64,000 nucleotides of DNA, taken from contig NZ_JAJISP010000003.1 of the NCBI RefSeq assembly GCF_022132145.1, positions 248,001 through 312,000 of the forward strand, written 5' to 3'. Below, in pieces: positions 47,556-54,874 of the stretch; within the stretch, counting starts at the first letter, position 1; every line of letters begins with the position of its first letter. The notes beneath the pieces are model-generated. The model worked only from the letters and a program-made list of their open reading frames with translations, was not told the DNA's origin and searched no databases. The position numbers and the translations under genes were made by a program. The stretch is from Pseudomonas sp. MMS21 TM103 (lineage in GTDB: Bacteria; Pseudomonadota; Gammaproteobacteria; Pseudomonadales; Pseudomonadaceae).

Positions 47556-47740
47556 GGGGGCTCTTATCACCTGGACGTTGCGGCGCATTTTAAACGCAAT
47601 AAGGCCATGTCCCCTGAAAAACTCAGAAGCTGTGAAAATAACCAGCGTCGTCGTGAGACCGTCTCCAGGCGTTCGCGGCAAGGTGCGCTACGTTCCGCTC
47701 GAAGCAAAGCGACAGCCCTCCTGCACAAGCAGCCGACCGC

Positions 47741-48625
47741 TCAAAGGATCTCCAGGCACCCCGGCGTGAACTGTTCCGGCCAGTCGCGGCGGGTCAATAC
47801 CTGGCCCTGCTGGCGCACCCGGCGCACGGCGTCCAGGTCCAGCTCGCAGAGCAACCAGTGACTGCGATCCGGGCAGAGTTCGGCGCTTTCGGCGAGTACG
47901 CCGTCGGCTGGCAGGCCGTAGTCTGGCGGCAGGTAGAGCGCGGCGCGGCCGTAATTTTCATCCAGTGCCGGCGACCAGGGCGCCAGGCCGACGCAGGGCG
48001 CCTGCAGCACCGCGACCTGATTCTCCAGGGCGCGGGCCTGGGCGCCGATACGCACGCGGTAAAAACCGGCCTCACTGTCAGTGCAACTGGGCGCAAGGAT
48101 CAGGTCGACGCCGGCCTCGGCCAGGCGGCGGGCGAGCAGGGGGAATTCGTTGTCGTAGCAGATCAGGATGCCCAGCTTGCCCAAGGCGGTGTCGAACACA
48201 CGCAAGCCGCTGCCCGCGGTGATCTGCCACTGCTCGCGTTCGAAGCGGGTCATGATCAGCTTGTCCTGGCTGCCCAGGTTGCCCTCGGGACCGAACAGCC
48301 AGGCGCGGTTGCGGTAGCAGCCGTCACTGTCCAGCACCGGCAGCGAGCCGGGTTGCAGGTAGACACCCAGGCGTTGCGCCAGCCCCGCGCACAGCTCGAT
48401 CCAGGCCGGCAGCAACGGCTGGATACCGGCGATAGAGGCGTGCAGATCGCCACGCTGCCCGGCGGGCAACTGACCGCTGAGCACCAGCCCGGCGTACTCC
48501 GGCAACAGCAGCAACTGCGCGCCCTGCCCCGCCGCGTCTTCGCACAACTCAGTCAGGTGGCGGGCATAGGCCTCCCAGCTCGGCAGCAGATCGATGTGGT
48601 ACTGGCAGGCGGCGAGCGTGATCAC
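47741..48625 (-). CDS. Carbon-nitrogen hydrolase (nitrilase superfamily)
   Basis: A 294-residue amidase-type enzyme. The Glu-Lys-Cys triad is visible: Glu in LLLPEYAGL, Lys in SQDKLIMTRFE, and Cys in GILICYDNEFP. It starts with GTG, overlapping the stop of the upstream GNAT gene as GTGA, so translation is coupled. The GNAT-nitrilase pairing suggests a two-step acyl/amide modification of a small amine. The substrate is unknown. Confidence 0.9.
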   Translation of the reverse strand: MITLAACQYHIDLLPSWEAYARHLTELCEDAAGQGAQLLLLPEYAGLVLSGQLPAGQRGDLHASIAGIQPLLPAWIELCAGLAQRLGVYLQPGSLPVLDSDGCYRNRAWLFGPEGNLGSQDKLIMTRFEREQWQITAGSGLRVFDTALGKLGILICYDNEFPLLARRLAEAGVDLILAPSCTDSEAGFYRVRIGAQARALENQVAVLQAPCVGLAPWSPALDENYGRAALYLPPDYGLPADGVLAESAELCPDRSHWLLCELDLDAVRRVRQQGQVLTRRDWPEQFTPGCLEIL

Positions 48626-49212
48626 TGGCGCAGATCCTTCAGCCAGAACGACATGGGCTTGGCCGACTCGTCACTTTCATCCAGATCCTGCCAGCTGAGC
48701 TCGGTATGCAGTTCGGGGTGATGACGGTAGCCGCGCCGTGCCCAGAACTCATTCAGCGGCTGGTAGTCGAGCGGACGCCGCGGATGATCCGGCGCCCGTT
48801 CGACCGCACAGAAGGCGCACCAATCGAAACGGCCGAGCCGCCGCGCATGGCCTTCGCGCTCGGCAAAGAAGCGCACACCCAGGCCCTGGCCGCGATAAGC
48901 CGGCAGCAGCACCGACTCGCCGAAATAGAAGATTCGTTGAGGGTTCCAGCCGCCGTCGATGAAGGGCCGCTTGAACGCAGCGGTTTCGTCGGCCAACGGC
49001 AGGCCGGTGGAGGCGCCAACCACCCGCCCCTCATCCAGCGCCAGGACTACCAGACTGTCGGCCGATTGCGCGTAGGCCTGCAGGTACCCGGCCTCGTAGT
49101 CGAGCGAGCCGTCATACAGATAGGGAAACTCGCGGAACACGGCGATGCGCAGGCGCGCCAGGTCGTCGATATGGGGTGCAATGGCCGGGCCATGCAGCAG
49201 GCGGATATCCAT
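48622..49212 (-). CDS. GNAT family N-acetyltransferase
   Basis: A 196-residue acyltransferase. The acetyl-CoA loop is SVLLPAYRGQGLGVRFFAERE (the QGLG form of Q/RxxGxG/A), preceded by the beta-strand VVGASTGLPL. The C-terminal part (FWARRGYRHHPELHTELSW) fits the GNAT fold. It is coupled by a 4-bp overlap to the nitrilase-superfamily gene. It is divergent from the SnoaL/KSI-like gene at 49328. Confidence 0.87.
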   Translation of the reverse strand: MDIRLLHGPAIAPHIDDLARLRIAVFREFPYLYDGSLDYEAGYLQAYAQSADSLVVLALDEGRVVGASTGLPLADETAAFKRPFIDGGWNPQRIFYFGESVLLPAYRGQGLGVRFFAEREGHARRLGRFDWCAFCAVERAPDHPRRPLDYQPLNEFWARRGYRHHPELHTELSWQDLDESDESAKPMSFWLKDLRQ

Positions 49213-49327
49213 CAAGCGTGTCGTTCCGTTACCGGTAGATGACGCCAGCGGCTATGCCGGCGCGAAAGGCAGAACTTATCATGCCGGCCGAACGCCGAAC
49301 CAACCCCCAAGCGACCGGAGTATTGCC

Positions 49328-49726
49328 ATGACCGCAACCGAACTGGTGCACGCCTATTACGCCGCCTTCAATGCCGGCGACATGCCCGCCTTTCTCGAGC
49401 TGCTCAGCGATGAGGTGGTACACGACATCAACCAGGGCGAGCGTCAGGTCGGCAAAGCCAGCTTCGCCGCCTTCATGGACAAGATGAACCGCTGCTACCG
49501 CGAACGCCTGAGCGACATCGTGGTGCTGCAGAACCGCGAGGGCAACCGCGCCGCTGCCGAGTTCGTGGTGCACGGCGAGTACCTGGCCGATGACGCCGGC
49601 CTGCCACCAGCCAACGGCCAGACTTATGTGCTGCCGGCCGGCGCCTTCTTCGCGATCGATGGCGGCAAGCTGACGCGGATCAGCAACTACTACAACCTCA
49701 ACGACTGGATCGCCCAGGTCGGCTGA
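49328..49726 (+). CDS. Ketosteroid-isomerase-like (SnoaL/NTF2 fold) protein
   Basis: A 132-residue soluble protein with the family's AYYAAFNAGDMPAFLELLSDEVVHDINQGERQVGKASFAAFMDKM pattern and the C-terminal GGKLTRISNYYNLNDWIAQ. Such proteins are small isomerases or binding proteins of uncertain substrate. GGAG seven bases upstream supports ATG 49328. It is divergent from the GNAT/nitrilase pair, with a 115-bp shared promoter region. Confidence 0.83.
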   Translation: MTATELVHAYYAAFNAGDMPAFLELLSDEVVHDINQGERQVGKASFAAFMDKMNRCYRERLSDIVVLQNREGNRAAAEFVVHGEYLADDAGLPPANGQTYVLPAGAFFAIDGGKLTRISNYYNLNDWIAQVG

Positions 49727-49811
49727 GCGCCGCCCGCCTCGGCCACGGCAGGCGCGGCCGGCCCTTGCCACGTGCATGCGCCGGCGCCACTCCCAAACAG
49801 ATTGCGATCGC

Positions 49812-49827
49812 TTAAGTCTGCGTTAAG
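49812..49827 (+). promoter_or_regulatory. PmrA/CarR(BqsR)-type tandem box
   Basis: TTAAG, six bases, then TTAAG (hexamers CTTAAG and GTTAAG, 11-bp period) lies 47 bp before the first gene of the hemolysin-to-kinase operon. BqsR/CarR of Pseudomonas is reported to bind TTAAG-N6-TTAAG, and PmrA binds CTTAAG repeats with the same spacing. The operon's own response regulator is the natural candidate to bind it. Confidence 0.75.
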
Positions 49828-49874
49828 ACTCACCACCGACACTCACACCCAAGCCAACAGATGAGGTTCCAATC

Positions 49875-50564
49875 ATGGAGCTGCCTTGGGTGCAACACGA
49901 CAAAACGTTGGCTCGAATCGGCCGCGATCAAACCATGAGCCTGTTCCTGGCTCAAGCCTCCAGCCCACGCCGGGCGAAACTGGAGGCCTTCATTCACGAG
50001 CGCTTCGCGCTGCAGCATGGCGCCCAGGTGCGTCACTTCTTGCCTTGCCTGTTCGGCCTGGAAGATGCCGACGGCCAACTGCTCGGCGCGGTCGGCCTGC
50101 GCAGCGGTGCCAGTAGCCCATTTTTTCTCGAACGCTACCTGAGCCAACCGATCGAAGGCGTGATCGCAGCGCATCACCAACATAACCCGCCGAGCCGTCA
50201 GCAGATTGTCGAAGTCGGCAACCTGGCCTCATGCGGCTCTGGCGCTGCGCGCCTGCTGATAGTCGCCCTGACCGACCTGCTGGTGGCCACGGGCTTTCGC
50301 TGGGTGACCTTCACCGGTACGCCGGGTCTGCTCAACAGCTTCCAGCGCCTGGGCCTGACCCCCTTGCCACTGGGGCCAGCCAACCCCGACTGCATGGGGG
50401 CCGAGCTGGCCGACTGGGGCAGCTACTACGACTCCCAACCGCAGGTAATGGCCGGCGACATCTACGCCGGCCATCAACGCCTGCTGCACCTCGGCGTCTA
50501 TCCGCGCCTGGGTCACCAAGCCTTTTATGCCCTGGAGGATATGCCCGATGTGGCCTGCAGCTGA
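49875..50564 (+). CDS. Thermostable hemolysin family protein (GNAT/autoinducer-synthase-like)
   Basis: A 229-residue soluble protein without a signal peptide, belonging to the family named after Vibrio delta-VPH hemolysin. Its middle part (QQIVEVGNLASCGSGAARLLIVALTDLLVATGFRWVTFTGTPGLLNSFQRLGL) has the layout of the GNAT/LuxI acyltransferase fold: an acidic strand, an acyl-donor loop region, then F-x-x-T and R-x-G. An acyltransferase role is thus more likely than a toxin. It is first in a seven-gene operon and overlaps the next gene by 17 bp. GAGG precedes the ATG by 8 bases. Family assignment is good; activity is inferred. Confidence 0.82.
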   Translation: MELPWVQHDKTLARIGRDQTMSLFLAQASSPRRAKLEAFIHERFALQHGAQVRHFLPCLFGLEDADGQLLGAVGLRSGASSPFFLERYLSQPIEGVIAAHHQHNPPSRQQIVEVGNLASCGSGAARLLIVALTDLLVATGFRWVTFTGTPGLLNSFQRLGLTPLPLGPANPDCMGAELADWGSYYDSQPQVMAGDIYAGHQRLLHLGVYPRLGHQAFYALEDMPDVACS

Positions 50565-52020
50565 CAGTCTGTTCGACCAATTGACCCTGCACGCCGACCG
50601 AATCGCCCTGCGCGAAGGCGAGCGGCAATTGAGCTACCGTCAGTTGCTCGACGAGGTATCGCAACGCAGCACGTGCCTGACGCAGCTCGGCGCCCAACGC
50701 ATCGGCCTGGCCCTGGACAATGGCATCGACTGGCTGCTGTGGGACCTGGCGGCGTTGCAGACCGGCCTGGTCTGCGTGCCACTGCCCGGTTTTTTCTCCG
50801 CCGACCAGCAACGCCATGTGCTCGACAGCGCCGGGGTCGACTGCCTGCTCGGCCAGGACAGTCTCGCCTATCGCGAACTGGGTTTCGTCGAAACGGCCGC
50901 CGGCCTGCTGCTGCGCCCGCTGCCCCAGGTCAGCACGCTGCCCGCCGGCACCTGCAAGATCACCTACACCTCGGGCACCACCGGCCAGCCGAAGGGCGTC
51001 TGCCTGGATGCCTACACCCAGCTGCAAGTCGCCCGCAGCCTGGTCGAGGCCAGCGCGGCCTGCCGGGTCGAGCGTCACCTGTGCGTGCTGCCGTTGGCCA
51101 CCCTGCTGGAGAACATTGCCGGGGTGTATGCCCCGCTGCTGGCCGGTGCCTGCATCGAACTGCTGCCGATGGCCGAAGTCGGCCTGCTCGGCGCCAGTCA
51201 GTTCGACTTGCCGCGCTTTCTCGGCGCACTGAACCGCGTGCAGCCCAATAGCCTGATCCTCCTGCCGCAGTTGCTCCTGGCCCTGGTCAGCGCCGCCGAG
51301 CGCGGTCTGCCGCTGCCCGACTCGTTGCGCTTCATTGCCGTGGGGGGCGGCCGGGTGGCGCCGCAGTTGTTCGAGCGCGCCGACGCCCTGGGCCTGCCGG
51401 TGTTCGAAGGCTATGGCCTGTCCGAATGCGCCTCGGTGGTCTGCCTGAATACCCCGCAGCAGCGCCGCATCGGCAGCGTCGGCAAGCCACTCGAGCACCT
51501 CGAGATCCGTCTCGGCCCGGACCAGGAAGTCCTGGTCAAAGGCCCACGCCTGCTCGGTTACCTGGGCGAGCCCGCGCCCCAGGGCGAATGGCTCGGTACA
51601 GGCGACCTGGGTCACTTCGAGGAGGGTTTTCTGGTCCTGCACGGGCGCAAGAAACACCAGTTCATCACCGCCTTCGGCCGCAACGTCAACCCGGAATGGG
51701 TCGAGGCCGAACTGGTTCAGCAGCTGCCGATCGCCCAGGCCTGGCTGCATGGCGAAGCGCTGCCGGAAAATGTCGCGGTGCTGGTGCCACGCTTCCCCAA
51801 CACCAGTGACCAGCAACTCGACGCGGCGGTCGAGCAGGTCAACCAGCAACTCCCCGATTACGCCCGCGTGCACCACTGGCTGCGCGCCGAGCAGCCCTTC
51901 AGCGCGAACAACGAGCTGGCCACCAGCAATGGTCGCCTGCGCCGCGCAGCCCTTTACCGCCACTACCAGCACGCCATCGCACAGCTGATGGCCGATCAAT
52001 CCTGTTACGGAGATGCTTGA
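50548..52020 (+). CDS. AMP-binding acyl ligase
   Basis: A 490-residue adenylate-forming enzyme. The P-loop TYTSGTTGQPKG starts near residue 139. GYGLSECASVV is the A5 motif and GTGDLGHFEEGFLVLHGRKKHQFITAFGRNVNPEWVEAEL the A7-A8 hinge. The far C-terminal Lys region (ATSNGRLRRAAL) has no obvious catalytic Lys, so thioester transfer or the activation step may be atypical. ATG 50548 is chosen because GGAGG lies nine bases upstream; it overlaps the hemolysin-like gene. It is translationally coupled (TGATG) to the following oxidase. The substrate is probably a fatty or aryl acid; not determined. Confidence 0.88.
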   Translation: MWPAADSLFDQLTLHADRIALREGERQLSYRQLLDEVSQRSTCLTQLGAQRIGLALDNGIDWLLWDLAALQTGLVCVPLPGFFSADQQRHVLDSAGVDCLLGQDSLAYRELGFVETAAGLLLRPLPQVSTLPAGTCKITYTSGTTGQPKGVCLDAYTQLQVARSLVEASAACRVERHLCVLPLATLLENIAGVYAPLLAGACIELLPMAEVGLLGASQFDLPRFLGALNRVQPNSLILLPQLLLALVSAAERGLPLPDSLRFIAVGGGRVAPQLFERADALGLPVFEGYGLSECASVVCLNTPQQRRIGSVGKPLEHLEIRLGPDQEVLVKGPRLLGYLGEPAPQGEWLGTGDLGHFEEGFLVLHGRKKHQFITAFGRNVNPEWVEAELVQQLPIAQAWLHGEALPENVAVLVPRFPNTSDQQLDAAVEQVNQQLPDYARVHHWLRAEQPFSANNELATSNGRLRRAALYRHYQHAIAQLMADQSCYGDA

Positions 52021-52679
52021 TGAGCTTCTATGAGTCCCTGCTCGAACAAACCAGCAGCGAGCGCGATTACCTGCTTGGCGCACCGATTATCCGGCAGGCG
52101 ATGAGCGGCCAGGTCAGCCTGCCCAGCTACGTGGCCTTCCTCACCGAGGCCTACCACCACGTCAAGCACACCGTGCCCTTGCTGATGGCCTGCGGCGCGC
52201 GCCTGCCCGAGCGCCTGGAGTGGCTACGCGAGGCGATTGCCGAATACATCGAGGAGGAATACGGCCACCAGGAATGGATCCTCAACGACATCCGCGCCTG
52301 TGGCAGCGATGCCGATGCCGTGCGCGGCAGCACGCCGCAACTGGCCACCGAGCTGATGGTCAGCTACGTCTACGACCGCATCGCCCGGCATAACCCGGTG
52401 AGTTTCTTCGGCATGGTCACTGTCCTGGAAGGCACCAGCATCGCCCTGGCCACCCAGGTCGCGGGCGTGATCCAGGACAAGCTGCAGCTGCCGAACCAGG
52501 CCTTCAGCTACCTGACCTCCCACGGCAGCCTCGACCTCGAGCACATCGAACTGCTGAAGTCCCTGATGAACCGCCTGGACAACGACGACGACAAGGCCGC
52601 CGTGGTGCATACCGCCAAGGTGGTCTACCGCCTGTATGGCGATGTATTTCGCAGCCTGCCGCTGTCCAGCGAGGAGTGA
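52020..52679 (+). CDS. Heme-oxygenase-like di-iron oxidase (TenA/UndA-type)
   Basis: A 219-residue all-helical protein of the TenA / PqqC / heme-oxygenase-like superfamily. Candidate iron ligands are Glu43 and His47/His50 (EAYHHVKHT), Glu80 and His83 (EEEYGHQEW), Glu137 (LEGTS), and His168, Asp172, His175 (HGSLDLEH). This is the ligand pattern of HDO enzymes such as UndA, which oxidatively decarboxylates fatty acids. Its only two cysteines (58, 94) do not lie where the thiaminase II nucleophile would be expected, which argues against a thiaminase. The ATG overlaps the ligase stop (TGATG). I infer it oxidises the ligase product or a free acid. Confidence 0.83.
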   Translation: MSFYESLLEQTSSERDYLLGAPIIRQAMSGQVSLPSYVAFLTEAYHHVKHTVPLLMACGARLPERLEWLREAIAEYIEEEYGHQEWILNDIRACGSDADAVRGSTPQLATELMVSYVYDRIARHNPVSFFGMVTVLEGTSIALATQVAGVIQDKLQLPNQAFSYLTSHGSLDLEHIELLKSLMNRLDNDDDKAAVVHTAKVVYRLYGDVFRSLPLSSEE

Positions 52680-52681
52680 AC

Positions 52682-53473
52682 ATGCACCTTAACGATTGCC
52701 GAGCCCTGCTCACCGGCGCCAGCGGTGGTATCGGCCAGGCGCTGGTCGAACGCCTGGTCAGCGAGGGCGCGCGCCTGCTGCTGGTCGGTCGCCAGCTCGA
52801 GCCATTGCAGAGCCTGGCCCTGCGCCACCCCGACAAGATCACCGTGGTGCAGGCCGATATCGGCCAACGCAGCGGCCGCGAGGCCGTGGTGGCTGCTGCC
52901 CAGCGCTTCGGCGGGATCAATACCCTGATCAACGCTGCCGGGGTCAACTGCTTCAGCCTGCTCGAGCAACACGACGAGCAGGCCATCGCCGAACTGATCG
53001 ACATCAACGTCACCGCCACCCTGCAGCTGACCCATCGCCTGCTACCACTATTGCGCCAGCAGGCCCGGGCACTGGTGATCAACCTGGGGTCGACCTTCGG
53101 CTCGATCGGCTACCCCGGCTTCACGGCCTACTGCGCGAGCAAGTTCGCCTTGCGCGGCTTTTCCGAAGCGCTGCGCCGCGAGCTGGCCGACACCCAGATC
53201 AAGGTCCTCTACTTCGCCCCTCGCGCCACCCGCACCAGCATGAACGCGGCCAATGTGGTGGCCATGAACGACGAGCTCAACGTCACCATGGACGATCCGC
53301 TCAGCGTCGCCGCGCAACTGGTCGAGGCCATCCGCCGCGAACACGAGGAAAGTTACCTGGGCTGGCCGGAAAAACTCTTCGTGCGCCTCAACAGCCTGCT
53401 GCCACGGCTGGTCGACCAGGCGCTGCGCAAGCAATTGCCGATCATTCAACGCTTCGCCCGCTCAAAGCCCTGA
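52682..53473 (+). CDS. Short-chain dehydrogenase/reductase
   Basis: A 263-residue NAD(P)-dependent SDR. The cofactor motif TGASGGIGQALV is at residues 11-22, NAAG follows near 86, and the catalytic Ser is in LGSTFGSIGYPGF with Tyr/Lys in YCASKFAL. An AGGAG site overlaps the end of the oxidase gene, three bases away, so the two are coupled. In the operon it would reduce or oxidise the acyl-derived intermediate. A hydrophobic C-terminal tail (about 225-255) could associate with the membrane. Confidence 0.92.
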   Translation: MHLNDCRALLTGASGGIGQALVERLVSEGARLLLVGRQLEPLQSLALRHPDKITVVQADIGQRSGREAVVAAAQRFGGINTLINAAGVNCFSLLEQHDEQAIAELIDINVTATLQLTHRLLPLLRQQARALVINLGSTFGSIGYPGFTAYCASKFALRGFSEALRRELADTQIKVLYFAPRATRTSMNAANVVAMNDELNVTMDDPLSVAAQLVEAIRREHEESYLGWPEKLFVRLNSLLPRLVDQALRKQLPIIQRFARSKP

Positions 53474-53485
53474 AGGAGTTCCACC

Positions 53486-54136
53486 ATGACGTTTGCCCGT
53501 ACCCTGGTCTGTACCCTGCTCTGCCTGGGCAGTCTGCCTGCCTTCGCCCTGAGCGAGCAAGGCCAGCAGCAACTGCAACAGCTGCAAGGCCGTTGGGCCG
53601 AGATCAATTACCAGCTGCCGGAGAAACAACGCGAGGCAGCCTTCGCCACACTCGCCGAACAGGCGCAGCAGGCGGTCAAGGCCGAACCCGATGCCGCCGA
53701 GCTGCTGATCTGGCGCGGCATCATCCTCAGCACCCAGGCCGGGGCCAAAGGCGGTCTGGGCGCGCTGAGCCTGGTCAAGCAGGCCAAGACCAGCCTTGAA
53801 CAAGCCCTGGCCGCCGATCCCAAGGCGCTGGCCGGCTCTGCCTACACCAGCCTTGGCAGCCTCTACTACCAGGTGCCGGGCTGGCCGCTCGGTTTCGGCG
53901 ACGACGAGAAGGCCGAAGCCATGCTCAAGCAGGCCCTGGCGCTCAACCCCGCGGGCATCGACCCCAACTACTTCTACGGCGACTTCCTGCAGCGCAACAA
54001 ACGCTACGCCGAAGCCAAGGTCGCCCTGGAAAAAGCCCTGCAGGCGCCCGACCGTCCCGGCCGCGCCAGTGCCGATGCCGGTCGGCGCGCCGAGGCGCGC
54101 CAACTGCTCGCAGAAGTCACAAAGAAACTGGAATAA
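53486..54136 (+). CDS. Periplasmic TPR protein
   Basis: A 216-residue exported protein. A signal peptide (LVCTLLCLGSLPAFA) is followed by tetratricopeptide-like helices (AEQAQQAVKAEPDAAELLIWRGIILS, LEQALAADPKALAGSAYTSLGSLYY, AEAMLKQALALNPAGIDPNYFYGDFLQRNKRYAEAKVALEKAL). The segment PGWPLGFGDDEKAEAML is typical of a family often found beside envelope-stress systems. GGAG supports ATG 53486. It is probably a periplasmic partner of the operon's envelope or sensing function; this is inference. Confidence 0.87.
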   Translation: MTFARTLVCTLLCLGSLPAFALSEQGQQQLQQLQGRWAEINYQLPEKQREAAFATLAEQAQQAVKAEPDAAELLIWRGIILSTQAGAKGGLGALSLVKQAKTSLEQALAADPKALAGSAYTSLGSLYYQVPGWPLGFGDDEKAEAMLKQALALNPAGIDPNYFYGDFLQRNKRYAEAKVALEKALQAPDRPGRASADAGRRAEARQLLAEVTKKLE

Positions 54137-54214
54137 GTCCGCCAAGCGGAGTTGAATGGCGAAAAATCGCCAGCCGCCTGCGTGCGCATGGCGCCCCCTC
54201 GACAAGGATCCACA

Positions 54215-54874
54215 ATGCGCATTCTGCTGGTCGAAGACGATACCGCCCTCGGTGAAGGCATTCGCACCGCCCTCAAGCCCGAGGGCTACACCGTCGACTG
54301 GGTACAGGATGGCAGCAGCGCCCTGCATGCCCTGACCCATGAAAGCTTTGAACTGGCGATCCTCGATCTCGGTCTGCCGCGCATGGACGGCCTGCAGGTG
54401 CTCAAGCACCTGCGCTCCGCCGCCAACCCGGTGCCGGTGCTGGTGCTCACCGCGCGCGACTCGACCGCCGACCGCATCGCCGGGCTGGATGCCGGTGCCG
54501 ACGATTACCTGGTCAAGCCCTTCGACGTCGCCGAACTCAAGGCGCGTTTGCGCGCCCTGCTGCGGCGCAGCTTCAACCGCCCGCAACCGGCCCTGGAATA
54601 CCGTGGCATCAGCCTCGACCCGATCAGCCAGGCCGTGAGTTTTCAGGGGCAACCGGTCAATCTGCCGCGCAAGGAATTTCTCCTGCTGCACGAACTGCTC
54701 GCCCAACCCGGTCGGGTGCTGACCCGCGACAAGCTGCAACAAGCACTCTACGGCTGGGAAGAAGAGCTGGAAAGCAACGCCCTGGAAGTGCACGTACATC
54801 ACCTACGCAAGAAGTTCTTTCCCGAGCTGATCCGCACCGTACGCGGAGTCGGCTATCTGGTGGATAAAGCCTGA
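54215..54874 (+). CDS. OmpR-family response regulator (CarR/QseB/PmrA type)
   Basis: A 219-residue response regulator. The receiver domain has the acidic pocket EDD (7-9), phosphorylation site Asp51 (LAILDLGLPRMDG), Thr in VLTARD, and Lys in DYLVKPFD. The winged-helix DNA-binding domain (about 125-217) contains RKEFLLLHELLAQPGRVLTRDKL and LEVHVHHLRKKF. It is coupled to the kinase gene by TGATG. It lies last but one in the operon, 78 bp after the TPR gene, whose promoter carries a TTAAG-N6-TTAAG box, so autoregulation is expected. ATG 54215 has AAGGA upstream. Confidence 0.92.
   Translation: MRILLVEDDTALGEGIRTALKPEGYTVDWVQDGSSALHALTHESFELAILDLGLPRMDGLQVLKHLRSAANPVPVLVLTARDSTADRIAGLDAGADDYLVKPFDVAELKARLRALLRRSFNRPQPALEYRGISLDPISQAVSFQGQPVNLPRKEFLLLHELLAQPGRVLTRDKLQQALYGWEEELESNALEVHVHHLRKKFFPELIRTVRGVGYLVDKA

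Noticed and set aside
49875..50564. A secreted hemolysin toxin
   Set aside because: There is no signal peptide, no membrane-active segment and no secretion genes. The sequence pattern is that of an acyltransferase-like fold.
50332..52083. Minus-strand open frame of 583 codons
   Set aside because: It is a shadow of the AMP-binding ligase gene in high-GC DNA.
52020..52679. Annotation as TenA thiaminase or 'TenA family transcriptional regulator'
   Set aside because: There is no catalytic Cys at the expected place, no DNA-binding domain and no thiamin genes nearby. The metal-ligand pattern and operon suggest an oxidase.
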